A stretch of DNA of 37,968 nt, from positions 1 through 37,968 of the forward strand of contig CAJTVH010000025.1 of assembly GCA_910579745.1 (NCBI GenBank), given 5' to 3'. Of this stretch, positions 22,413 to 33,084 are shown piece by piece; the first letter of the stretch is position 1; each line of letters begins with the position of its first letter. This DNA is from an uncultured Clostridia bacterium. GTDB taxonomy: Bacteria > Bacillota > Clostridia > Lachnospirales > CAG-274. The notes under the pieces are model-generated. The model worked only from the letters and a program-made list of their open reading frames with translations, searched no databases and was not told the DNA's origin. Made by a program: the position numbers and the translations under genes.

Positions 22413-25400
22413 TTTCATCCGCTGAGGCGTCCACAAAAATGGCTAAACTGTCCTCGCAGTTTAAATTGATTTCCCCCGGCATGACCTCTGATGAGGCGAC
22501 AAGCGGGCTTGTAAGCGTTATGAAGGCTTACGATATAGAGGTTGACAATGTTCTTGACGGCATTATGTCAAAAATTAATATAGTTGGTAATAAATTCGCC
22601 CTGACAAACGCGGATATTGTGGCAATGCTGCAAGACTCCGTTTCGGCTATGCGGGAGGGAAATAACACTCTTGATGAGACAATAGCCCTTGAGACCGCAG
22701 CCTTTGAAATTACGCAGGACAGAAACGTCGGAAATGGATTTAAGACCGTCGCCCTGAGACTGCGGGGTATTAATGAGGAAACACAGGAAGCCGACGAGTC
22801 CCTTAAAACCATTAAAGGAGATTTGTATGACCTGACAGGCGTTTCCGTTATGGAAAACGCCGACACATATAAAAGCACTTATAAAATATTAAAAGAGATG
22901 AGTGAGGTTTGGGATTCTCTAAGCGACAAAACACAGGCTGAAACTCTTGAGATGATGTTTGGAAAACACAGAGCCAATATCGGAGCCGCCGCGCTTAAAA
23001 ACTTTAAGGCCGCTGAGAGAGCTATGACTGAAATGTCTGACAGTGCCGGAAACGCTGACGCTGAGATGTCTGTCGCCATGGACTCGATAGCGTATAAGTT
23101 AAACAAACTGAAAGAAACAGGTACAGGCATAGCTCAAAACTTATTTGAGCGTGACGATATGAAAGAGATTCTTACCCTTTTAACTGGATTAGCTGAGACC
23201 ATTGAGTTTTTAACTGGAAAAATAGGATTGCTCGGAACGTTGGGCATGGGACTCGGAACATTCTTTTCCGTAAAAAATGTAGGTCTGTTTAAAACATATT
23301 CCAATGAATTAAGCGGATTTACAAATAAAATAGGATTTAGTAAGAGAAGTTTTGCGGAATGGGGAGCGCAAGTATCACAAGCGTTTAAGAACGGCGAGAC
23401 AAAATTAAGAAGTTTCAGCGGCGCGTTAAAAACCGCGTTTATTATTCCCAATAACGCTAACTTAATAAAAAATGAGTTAGGCAATGTCGTTACAAGACAA
23501 AATATTGACTCATATATACCAAAATTAAATGATTTTCAAGCATCTGTAACGCTCCAATCAATTTCCGATACGGAAAAAGCGGTAAAACAAGGCACTACTA
23601 CATGGAAGCAATATTCCCAGACACTTTCAAAAGGTGAGCGGTATATTGTTAAATGGGCTAAAGAGACAGAGGGACAAACCCGTACGATCAATGGTTTGAA
23701 AGAGGCGAACGAGTCCGCCCGCAACTCAATCATAGCTCAAAATGAGGCAATACGACAATCCGCTATATCAGCTAAGGTAGCGAGCAAGGCGTATAAGCTT
23801 CTTTCCGCGGCGGGTAATATTCTTGGTACAATGGGTCTAATATTTGTTATAGATAAGATAATATCAGGGTTCAATGATTTGGTAAACGCCGCTGAGATAG
23901 CTAAGGAAAAAGCTAACGGATTTATGAGCTCAATAAAGTCCTTTAACTCGGAAATGGCTGAAAATTCCAGTAAAATTTCTGAAATAAACAATAGATATGA
24001 GGAGTTGTCAAAAGGCGTAGGCGATTTAGGACAAAATTTATCTCTTACATCAGATGAGTACAAAGAGTACAAAAATTTAGTCTCACAAGTATCTGAAATT
24101 ATGCCTAACCTTAACGTATTGTATAACGCTCAGGGCGAAAAAATAAAAGTCCTGACAGACAATATGATAGACTTAAACAAACAATACGCTTTATACAAAC
24201 AGCAAACCGCTCAAAAGTTTCTAACCAAAGGTGACGATGATGGAAATACGGTTGACAATTATTTAGACAATATAAATCGTGAAACAACTACTTATAATCA
24301 AGATATGAATAGTATCTTTGGTTTTTTAAAGTACACTTTTACGACAATGGATATTTCAGATAACGTACTGACTCCTCAAGGTATAAAAGTTTTTTACACA
24401 GATTTGTTAAAGTTAAATCAGGAAGAAATGGAAAAAGAGTTTTCCACTCATAGAGGCCCTAATGTTTTTCTGGATATGTTTTCGTCTTCCATTAATAGAA
24501 GTAGAGATTTTTACATGGAGGCAATTTGTAATGAGTTAAACGTAGATAGTTCAGATATCGCGAATATGGATACGAAAGAATTTAACGCGTTTAAAGAGCA
24601 GCTTGCCGCGGGTCTTAAAGAAGCTGAAATACAGCTTGAACAACATTATACGGATTTAAAATTTCTTTTTCAACAATACGCCATTACCGCGAATGGCGAA
24701 AACGCGAACTGGAACAATTTGACCGAATCTGAGCAAAATAATTTAAACAACTTTTTTAACAGTTTATCAAGTTACGCTATTAACGCTCTTGATTTAAAAG
24801 ATAAGGACGGAAATTTCGCAAAAACAAAAATAGCAGCGTTTGTTAATAATATAATTTCGGCTATAGACAACGAGTCCACAGGGGTATCGGAAGCTCTTAA
24901 TAAACTGTTCACATTAAATCCTGACAGTATACCTTATCAAGAATATGAAAAGCAAGCCAAAGAGGCTATAAAAACAATAATCAAGAGTTTAAATTTAAGT
25001 GATGAGGGTAAAGAAAAAATAAAATTTCCGTTTCAGCAGCAGTTTGGATTAAGCTCAAACTTTAAATCAGATTCTTTAATATACTCAGATTCTTTAATAG
25101 ATAAGGTGAAATATAAATTTAATAGTTTAAATAAAATTAAAAGATTAGATACTGAAAACGCGGAATTTCCTCCCGAACTTGAGAAAATTATTGAAAATTA
25201 TAAAAAAAATTTTGAAATAATCAACCAATATATTGAAAATATAGAATTTCCTCCCGAAGTTAAAAAAATAATTGAAGATTATAAAAAAAAATTTGAGAAA
25301 AACGGTGAATGGATTGAAAACGCGGAATTTTCACCCGAACTTGAGAAAATTATTGAAAATTATAAAAAAAATTTTGGGGAAGTCGATGAATGGATTGAAA

Positions 25401-28400
25401 CTTTAAATAAAAAGGATCTTGAAATTTTATATAATATTGAAGCGAAAGACAACTGGACTTTAGCGGATTTTAAAAAGGCTTTAGAAAACGCTAAAAAAGA
25501 AGCGGAGAAACCTATTAAGCCCCTATCTTTTAATGAGTCTTTAAAAGAGTTGGATAATTTTACGGACGGTTTTTCAAAGCTTGATAAAATTTACGCTGAT
25601 GTTTACGACAAAGAGAGTTTTGATTTTGGAAGTCTTATTAGTAAGGATTTTATTGAGACGTTTGGAAAATATGAAAATGAATATGAAAAACTTGTAAATG
25701 TAATCTCGAAATCCCCCGACGATATTAACGCTTGTCAATCCGCTTTTGATAATCTTGTAAACGCTTGGTTCAATGGGGAGCAAATTTTCAAAAATCTTAA
25801 CGAGGAAACCAAAAACGCCACTATAGCCTATTTAGAGCAAAACGGTGTTGTGAACGCCGCTGAAATTGTCACACAGAGACTCGCTGCCGCCACGGAAGAA
25901 GAAGCCTTAAAATCACAATTCGCGGCAGAAAACTCTTATGACTTAGCTGACGCCAGTTTTGAGACCGCTAAAAATTTTCTGGATAAAGCCTCCGCTTGCG
26001 ATACGGCTAAACTTGAAATGGCAAAACTTGTCGCTGCTAATGCTGAGTTCAATAACACGGGGTTAAGTGTTCAGGATAAAATTAACGCCCTTGGAGACTT
26101 GGCCGAAGCCGCGAATCAAGCGGCGTTTTCGGTACAATTAGCCACAAAAACAAAAAATATAGAAAGTTCTTTTGATTACGCTGTAGCTAAATTTAAAGAT
26201 AGAAGAGACGGAAACACAGAAGCGACAGACAGTCTTATGAAATCTGTGTATGATGAGGCTCTCGCTGATTTTCAAAAACTTACCTCTAATGATTTAAAAC
26301 CTCCAAAATATACCGGCGGCTCGTCAACCAGAGCGGCGAGAGACAAAGCGGGCAAAAAAGGCTCCGGCGGCGGGTCAAAAAAAGAACACGAGACCAACGA
26401 CGAGTATTACAATTACTATCAGGCGAGAGCTGACGATTTAAAAAACGGCGCTGAGGAGCTTGAGAAAGAGATTGAGGAAATAGGCGCCAAAATTGAGTAC
26501 GCCTATAAAAAAGGCGATACAATATTAGCCGAGTCACTGAAAAAAGACCTTTCCGATAAACAGCGGGAATACAAGGATTATTTAGCTAAAAACGCTAAGG
26601 CTATACGTGATATGGCAAACAGCGAGATTCTTCCCATAGTTTATAAAATCGCCCCTGAGTTCGCTGGCAAAACTATCGATGAGTTTACCGACACGGAAAA
26701 ACTTAAAGTCAAAGAGCGTCTCGATAATGAGATTTTAGCGAGAAAAAATAAGATAATCGACTTAGAAAACGCCGGTAAATCAAGTGATGGAAGCGCTAAA
26801 GTATCGGACAGTGAAGTCAAGTCGGCGGAGCGTCAGTTAAAAATTCTTGAGGAATTATACACCACTCTCGAGAATATTTACGATTTAGCGGGAAATAGCG
26901 CCGGACAAGGCGAATGGGCTAAAAAATTCCGAGAAACCATAGATAATGAGATTGATAAAATCAAAGATGATTTAGATAAAAACATAGACGAGCGTGAGTT
27001 TAAATTATCACTGTTTGAGGATATGGGCAATGACGGCGGGCAATTAAGCGTTTACCGTAAAATGTTACAGGATTATCATAGCGCCGCCGAGGAATACAGG
27101 GCGATGGGCGTCGAGGAAGATTCAGAGGCGATAAAAGAGACTCAGAAAGGTTACAGGGACGCCGCCAAAAATATTTTTGAGCTGTTAAACGATACCTTTG
27201 ACAAATTCATGGACAAAAGAAATGATTTGTCCGATAACATTGAGTTTAAAATAGATAACCTCGGCGATAAAGAATACGGCCGCCATATCTCGCTTCTTGA
27301 GGATGAGATTGCCCTGCGGAAAGACAATATCGCCTATATAGTAAAAGAACGGAACCGCCTTTTAGAAGCGTACAAAAACAGTACGATAGCCGCCGACGAG
27401 TACGAGAAACGGCAGCGTTCCTTAAACGATTTGGAAAAAGAACAGGTTAAATCCCTTAAAGAATATTATGAGACAAAACGAGACATTATAATGTCCCAAA
27501 TCGACGGCCAAATTGACAACATTACGGAAGCTACGGAAAAACAGACAAAAGCTATTGATAAACAAATTGACTCCCTTGAGAAAGAAAACGACGAGCTTAA
27601 TAAACTGAAAGACTTGTACGACAAGGCTTATAAAGCGGTTCAAAAAATTGTGGATGACGAGACAGACGCTCTTGACAAGCTCAAGGAACAGGAAGAGGAA
27701 TATTGGAACGCTAAACTCGACGCCTTAGAAAAAATGAACGAGGAGACAAAACGCGGAATAGAGCTGACCGAGAAAAAACAGGCGGTGGAAAAAGCGGGAC
27801 AAAAAACGGCTCTGGTATATCATGAGGATAAAGGCTGGACATATGAGGCCAATCCAAACGAGCTGTCCGAGGCCCAGCGAGACCTTGACCAGTGGCTTAT
27901 TGACGATCAGTTTAACCAAGCGAAAAAATCCATTGAGGAACAAAAAGAAGCCGTTCTCAAATCTATTGATGAGCAAATCGAGGGCTGGAATAATTATCTT
28001 GAGTTATGGGGAGACGCCGCTGACGCTTTTGAGGAGGAAGCCAACGACGCCGCGGCTAAAGCGGTAATAGGCCTTAATTATTCCTCACAGGTTTTAGCCC
28101 AAAACACGGGTATCGTTTCCAAATATGAGAAAGAATACACTGACATTCTCAGAAAAATAGGCGATGAGACGTCAGGCGGGATAGCCAAGCAAATCAATGA
28201 TTTGGAAAAACAGAGAGAGGCCATAGAGGAAAATTCCGACGCCGTGACCGAGGCGCTTGAAAATGAGAAAAAGGTCTGGGAGGAATTATTCTCACAGGGA
28301 ATGATTGAGAATGTTGACGCCTTTGTGTCTCATTTAGAGGAAAAACTCAATCTCGTCATAGGCTCAGTTCAAGGAGCGAGAGAGCTGATTCAAGCGTTCT

Positions 28401-29611
28401 CAAATGACATGAGAGATTTTGTTCCCCACGCCTCAGAACTTATACCATATAACGATGAGGATATAATAACAATAAAACAAATGTACCAAAACAGCGGGCA
28501 ATGGGCTAAATCAAACTCTCAAAAAAGCAAAGACCAGCTTTTCGCCCGAAACGAGGAACTATCCAAACAGTTAAGTTTCAGCGTACGGTTCGACTCTCAC
28601 ACGGGAGCTTGGCTTGACGATAACGGCAATAATATTTACGGCAGGCTGTCGGAAAATAACGATACCGCCCAGCGAAACACGGAAGCGGAAACAGAGAACA
28701 CTTATACGATAGAGGGAAACACAAAAGCGTCGGAAAACAACACAAAATTTCTCAAATCGTCAGTCAGTCAGAATAAAAAATTAACTTCCGTAATCGAGAA
28801 AACGACAGACACCATAGAGGATTTGACAGACTCTGTGGACAGCTTGTCAAAAAACTCAGGCTCCTTAGACAGAGAAAACAATACCGAAAACTCAAATGGA
28901 AATAACAGCCAAACTGGCAGCTCTTTACCGTCAAGCTCAACCGGCTCACCCTATACTTATTCCGCTGAACTTGGGGGAGCGGACATAGACACGGCAAAAA
29001 AATGGTTCGAGGATAAACACAAAACTTATCCCGGTTCTAAAATTACAGTCGTTGGAGGCGGTGTTTCCTCCCTATCCTCCGAGCTAATATCAGAACTTGG
29101 GTTAAAAAACGGGGATTTGGCCGTAGTCGGCAAAAGACTGTACTATATCACGTCAAACGGATATAATAAAATCACCGACTCCCTTGTAAACAAATACGCC
29201 AAAGGCTGTGAGTATATCCCCTACTCCCAGACCGCCGTTGTTGATGAGGAAGGCGACGGAACCGAGCTTCTCGTTCACAAGGACATGAAAGGCAGACCTA
29301 AATATCTTGAGCGGGGAAGCGAGGTCGTCTCGGCGGGGCATACCCGAAGCCTTACAAGTTTATTGGAGGATATAGGAAACTCAAACGTGATAAACGCTTT
29401 AAGAGATATAAGCGGACAATATAACCCTATTAAACGAATAGCGGACAGTTTCACGAAAGCGCCCGATTATATAATGGGAAATAATCAAAACACAAGCACG
29501 GTAAACAATAATTATATAGATAAGGTTGTTCTGGAACAAGTCAATAATGTTGACGATATGTTTAGGGGATTAACCAATATGGCAATGCAGCGGGCGCATA
29601 AAAGAGTGTAA
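22413..29611 (+). CDS. tape measure protein, exon 2
   Basis: Supplies residues 799-3197 after splicing. An internal ATG at 22439 opens the frame but lacks a ribosome site, and the nine codons before it (VSSAEASTK) belong to the conserved core. Features: TP901 core continues to about residue 1080; hydrophobic segments near GLLGTLGMGLGTFF and GNILGTMGLIFVIDKII; three 27-residue repeats (1713-1793); a long coiled coil (about 2110-2640) after a Gly/Lys/Ser linker; a late Gly/Ser-rich linker; a C-terminal domain with KYAKGCEYIPYSQTAVV and DEEGDGTELLVH, as found at the ends of other clostridial tape measures. The hydrophobic segments fit membrane insertion during DNA ejection. Ends at TAA within a hairpin. 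Confidence 0.9.
25154..25396 (+). repeat. three tandem 81-base repeats in the tape measure gene
   Basis: Units begin at 25154, 25235 and 25316 (period 81 bases, 27 codons), each encoding ENAEFPPELEKIIENYKK or a close variant followed by NFE..I.QYIE or similar. A partial fourth unit (ETL) starts at 25397. Units 1 and 3 are most alike. Each unit is one amphipathic helix plus a Pro-Pro/Ser-Pro turn; gain or loss would change tail length by about 4 nm per unit if the helix is extended. Confidence 0.85.
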
Positions 29612-29620
29612 ATCTCTTTT
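29600..29620 (+). terminator. terminator overlapping the tape measure stop
   Basis: AAAAGAG (29600-29606) pairs with CTCTTTT (29614-29620); the loop contains the TAA stop. The 3' arm supplies the T-run. Confidence 0.65.
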
Positions 29621-29624
29621 AAAA

Positions 29625-29669
29625 TATATAGTAAGGTTTTCAGGTTACATACGAAAACCTTACTATATA
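29625..29669 (+). other. perfect 17-bp hairpin after the tape measure gene
   Basis: 29625-29641 and 29653-29669 pair without mismatch around loop AGGTTACATAC. There is no T-run after it, so it is not a typical terminator; RNA stabilisation or processing is possible. The loop shares AGGTTAC with the terminator loop in front of the tape measure gene. Confidence 0.7.
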
Positions 29670-29695
29670 AACTTTAACTAAAACGGAGGCAGTAA

Positions 29696-29950
29696 ATGAC
29701 AAACATACAGCGGCAGCTATTGGAAACTATTGATATTTTAATAGAAAAAAGAATAAACAGCTTAAAATTCGACAAAACGGTTAAAGGCACAATAACAAAA
29801 AAATTAGGGGGTAATTATTATGAGGTAAATATATCCGGCATTACCCACACTCTCAAATACGATAATGAGAATTTACGTGAATTTTCTTCCGTATACGTTC
29901 TTATCCCGAATAATGATTATAAAAATATTTTTATTTTGTGCCCATGTTAA
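29696..29950 (+). CDS. small OB-like baseplate-region protein
   Basis: An 84-residue protein with ATG 29696 after CGGAGGC. Residues 1-25 are an amphipathic helix (QRQLLETIDILIEKRINSL). Residues 28-82 are a five-strand pattern (KGTITKKLGGNYYEVNISG, SSVYVLIPNNDYKNIFILCP) like the small beta-barrel domains found beside phage tail tip genes. It ends CPC. No enzyme motif. It lies between the tape measure gene and the fibronectin-like gene and is closed by a terminator. Function unknown. Confidence 0.55.
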   Translation: MTNIQRQLLETIDILIEKRINSLKFDKTVKGTITKKLGGNYYEVNISGITHTLKYDNENLREFSSVYVLIPNNDYKNIFILCPC

Positions 29951-29962
29951 AATATAGCGATT

Positions 29963-29997
29963 AAAAATACCTATCAGAGCAGATAGGTATTTTTTTA
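29963..29997 (+). terminator. strong terminator after the small OB-like gene
   Basis: AAAAATACCTATC (29963-29975) pairs perfectly over 13 bp with GATAGGTATTTTT (29982-29994), loop of 6, then T residues. Confidence 0.9.
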
Positions 29998-30026
29998 TAA
30001 AAAAGTGACAAAAAAGAGGTGATAAA

Positions 30027-31220
30027 TTGAGCAAAGTAACGTTACACGAGATAAAAACTTTTGACGTAAACAACGGCTATACTTTTACGTTTGACTACAG
30101 CGGAGCGGAACACACGGACGGAAATATTTTAAGAATATACAAACTTACGGAACAGGAAAATCCTATAATAACACAAAAGCAATTCAGCGAAAAATCAAAC
30201 TCACTCTCAAAAACAACGGCTGACATGTATAAAATGACAAACGGGAATATATATCTTGCCACAATTACCATGTGTGACGGCGATAAGGAAATCACAGGGT
30301 CATGTTCCGATAAACAGCGGTTTTTCTGTTTCACAACCCCTACTCTGTCTTTTAAAAACGCCGAGATGTTTTCCCAGCCTATTAAAAGCTCAAGTTTTAT
30401 AGTCGAGCTTGATTTCACTTATGATAAAACCGGTTCCTATCAGGACGAGCTAAACGAGTATAAAGTAGCGGTATACCCTTACGCCGACGATGTAAACCAG
30501 TTTCAAATATATGAGACAAAAAGAGCCTACGCCGCGGATTTAAACAATTTGACAGCGTATATAACAGACCTTGAGACCAATATCGAGAAAGGGAAAACTT
30601 ATTATCTTAAAGCCATAGGCACAACCAAACACGGCGTAAGCGTAGAGTCTGAGTTATTAAGAGTTGACGTGTTAAACACCACTCAATATGTGAAAACAGC
30701 GTTTAACGCCAACGTACAGGACGATATGTCCGCTGTGTGTCTGTCCTCCAATTTAATTAACATTGAGGGTGAAAGCGATGGCGATGTTTATTTTGAGAAC
30801 GGTAAAGTTATTATCGGCGAAAACGGCAAAGTATACTTTAAAAAAGATATAAGCGTAGAAAGTGTCGAGCACTCCGTTTTTAACAAAAAGAAAGGCGGCA
30901 ATTTTATGTTAAGCGTGAGATTTTCGAATTTCCCTATTGACTCCGATATATTGATTTTAAAAAACAAAAATGAGAGCGGTATAATTACTTTAAGTTCCGT
31001 AAGCAATAAGATTCACTCATTCTATGGAACTGAGAGAGACCCAGCCCCAAGCGGAATAGGTATTTTAAAATTGACCGCCGCTGACAATATTGGAAAAAAC
31101 GTGATAAGAAGCGAGGCTATGAGTTTAAATTATATGGCTGATAATATTTGCGGGGTTGAGCTTCTTGTAATTATTGAGCGTATAAAGGGAGCTTACAATT
31201 TAAAGGCTAAAATAATATAG
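30027..31220 (+). CDS. minor tail protein with fibronectin III-like domains
   Basis: TTG 30027 follows AGAGGTGAT (MSKVTLHEIKTFDVNNGYTF). 397 residues, almost entirely beta. Segments around 15-105 and 110-215 (NGNIYLATITMCDG; EKGKTYYLKAIGTTKHGVSVES) have fibronectin type III or Ig rhythm. The last 170 residues look like a third beta domain (VYFENGKVIIGENGKVYF ... FMLSVRFSNFPIDSDIL). Such proteins decorate or form the tail tip upstream of the hub. The gene order (tape measure, small protein, this gene, distal-tail-like, hub) supports a tail tip role. No recognised enzymatic residues. Confidence 0.6.
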   Translation: MSKVTLHEIKTFDVNNGYTFTFDYSGAEHTDGNILRIYKLTEQENPIITQKQFSEKSNSLSKTTADMYKMTNGNIYLATITMCDGDKEITGSCSDKQRFFCFTTPTLSFKNAEMFSQPIKSSSFIVELDFTYDKTGSYQDELNEYKVAVYPYADDVNQFQIYETKRAYAADLNNLTAYITDLETNIEKGKTYYLKAIGTTKHGVSVESELLRVDVLNTTQYVKTAFNANVQDDMSAVCLSSNLINIEGESDGDVYFENGKVIIGENGKVYFKKDISVESVEHSVFNKKKGGNFMLSVRFSNFPIDSDILILKNKNESGIITLSSVSNKIHSFYGTERDPAPSGIGILKLTAADNIGKNVIRSEAMSLNYMADNICGVELLVIIERIKGAYNLKAKII

Positions 31221-31235
31221 AGAGGAGGCTGTTAA

Positions 31236-33080
31236 ATGCTATTTTTAGGCAATATAGGTGATATTTTAAAAACTGACGTAAACGCCGCGGATAACTTGAG
31301 CTCCGCTTTAAAAACCTTAGCCCTTATGACCTCAAATACCGTTTTGGTCTCAGAATGTAAGGATATAAACTATGTACAGTTAAATCAAGGCGTATACGAT
31401 GAGATTGATTTAGAGGTATATGACGAGAAATCAACGAAAGATGATATTGACGAATACTCATTCCCCGCGATATGGAATAAATATGTGGTTTTTCACGCCG
31501 ACTTCAGCAATCACAACCTTGCCGCCGGAAACTTTGATTATATGATCGGCGAGGTAAAAAGCGTGATAGTAAAGAAACGCCCTGCGAACAGCGTGGAGCC
31601 ATGGCTTCCTGTTTTTGAGAAAAAAATATACTCTGAGACAGACTCCAATGAGTTTAATTTTGTGTTTATGGATTATCTCGTGAGAAACAGACGTGAGTAT
31701 GAGTATAAACTCGTTCCGATTTTAACCGGCGGCATGGAGGGATTTCCCATTTACGCCGCTTATGAGGATGAAAACCATAAAGCCGTGGATTTTGACGGGG
31801 TATTCATATGCGAACCAAACAGTGTATACTCAACTATTTTGGATGTTGAGGTGACGGCTCAGAAAAACAAACCGTCGTCTGTAATAACCACAATAGGAAA
31901 AAAATACCCCTATGTTCTCTGCGGAACGGAAAATAATTATTACACGGGAACAGTGAGGGGTTTATTCGCCCCATCACTCAAAAAATATGACTGGGACTTT
32001 GAGGATTCATGGAATTTCAGGGAAAAGTTTAACGAGTTCCTTTTAGACGGCAAAGTTAAGCTGTTAAAGTATCACGACGGCAGAATGTGGCTTACAAACA
32101 TCTATGATAACGTCACAAACGATAGGGAGGAACACGATTATAAAATAATAACATCTTTTAATTGGGCTGAGATTGGCGACGTGACAGATGTGTACTCTCT
32201 ATATGACAACGGATTTATCTCATATAACCCATATACCAAAACACCGGAAATCACAGACGACTATGATTACGGTAAAGTTATTTACGCGGGACAAGTCACC
32301 GACATAAACGGAAACAAAATCGCGCCGGCGGATATAAAACTCTATGACAGCGCCGGAAATGTAATTAACACAACTTCCGCCAATAGCATGGGGCGGTTTT
32401 CTTTCAGCGGGTTAAGAGACGGAGAGTATAACATATCTGTCACGGCGGCGGGATATGCGCCCGCTTTCACAAATTTAAGCGTAGATGGTCATAAACCTAT
32501 GGGCGCCAATCGTATTATTCTCACTGAGATAAAAGACAATGAGAGTGCACAGCCCGATAACAGTGAATATGATACTCTGTGGAAAGTTTTGCGCTCAGCG
32601 GGCAACGATGATTTTGACAAAGATGATATTTACGACAACGCGACTACGCCAAGTTCACTGATAAACACAAATACCGTCAACTCAGAAGTTGTCCTGCTAT
32701 CAGATTTCACGGTCAAAAAAGGAGATACTGTAACCGTTTTTATTAAGGGAACTTATAATAAAGAGGATGTCCCCGACGAGATTTTAAACACAGCGGGGCA
32801 CCCCTGTCTTGAGGCGGCGGCTTATACCGGAACAGGCCCTTTTGAGGACGGGTATGACGGGGAAAATATCAACCATATCTGCTCTTCTCAAATTACGTTA
32901 AAAACTAACGGTACGGAAACTTCTTTCTCAAAAACAACCACATCCGACTCCGCCATATCCGGAAATTTAAAACTCTCGTTATTCGCCGAGGAGTTCGATA
33001 ACCAAGGATATAACCTGTATTCTGAAATCACAGGCGTTCTTGTGGCGGTAAACGGGAAAAATATATTTAAAATGGGGTGA
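31236..33080 (+). CDS. distal tail-like protein with a carboxypeptidase-regulatory-type Ig domain
   Basis: A 614-residue protein, ATG 31236 after AGAGGAGGC. Residues 1-330 are beta-rich and carry paired halves that read like a distal tail or tail tip protein (VYDEIDLEVYDEKSTKDD ... YLVRNRREYEYKLVPIL ... DSWNFREKFNEFLLDGKVK). Residues about 350-430 (YAGQVTDINGNKIAPADIKL, GRFSFSGLRDGEYNISVTAAGY) form a CarboxypepD_reg-like Ig fold, an adhesive module that often binds sugars at the cell surface. The last 170 residues are another beta domain (VKKGDTVTVFIKGTYNKEDV). The Ig domain may help the virion stay near the host surface. Family role inferred from position. Confidence 0.65.
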   Translation: MLFLGNIGDILKTDVNAADNLSSALKTLALMTSNTVLVSECKDINYVQLNQGVYDEIDLEVYDEKSTKDDIDEYSFPAIWNKYVVFHADFSNHNLAAGNFDYMIGEVKSVIVKKRPANSVEPWLPVFEKKIYSETDSNEFNFVFMDYLVRNRREYEYKLVPILTGGMEGFPIYAAYEDENHKAVDFDGVFICEPNSVYSTILDVEVTAQKNKPSSVITTIGKKYPYVLCGTENNYYTGTVRGLFAPSLKKYDWDFEDSWNFREKFNEFLLDGKVKLLKYHDGRMWLTNIYDNVTNDREEHDYKIITSFNWAEIGDVTDVYSLYDNGFISYNPYTKTPEITDDYDYGKVIYAGQVTDINGNKIAPADIKLYDSAGNVINTTSANSMGRFSFSGLRDGEYNISVTAAGYAPAFTNLSVDGHKPMGANRIILTEIKDNESAQPDNSEYDTLWKVLRSAGNDDFDKDDIYDNATTPSSLINTNTVNSEVVLLSDFTVKKGDTVTVFIKGTYNKEDVPDEILNTAGHPCLEAAAYTGTGPFEDGYDGENINHICSSQITLKTNGTETSFSKTTTSDSAISGNLKLSLFAEEFDNQGYNLYSEITGVLVAVNGKNIFKMG

Positions 33081-33084
33081 TTTA

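Noticed and set aside
21100..22440. Tape measure gene split by a frameshift, a pseudogene or two separate genes.
   Set aside because: The interruption has group I secondary structure, correct end bases and an internal endonuclease, and removal restores the family sequence in frame.
22439..22441. ATG 22439 as start of a separate downstream tape measure gene.
   Set aside because: It has no ribosome site, and the codons just upstream (SSAEASTK) belong to the conserved core.
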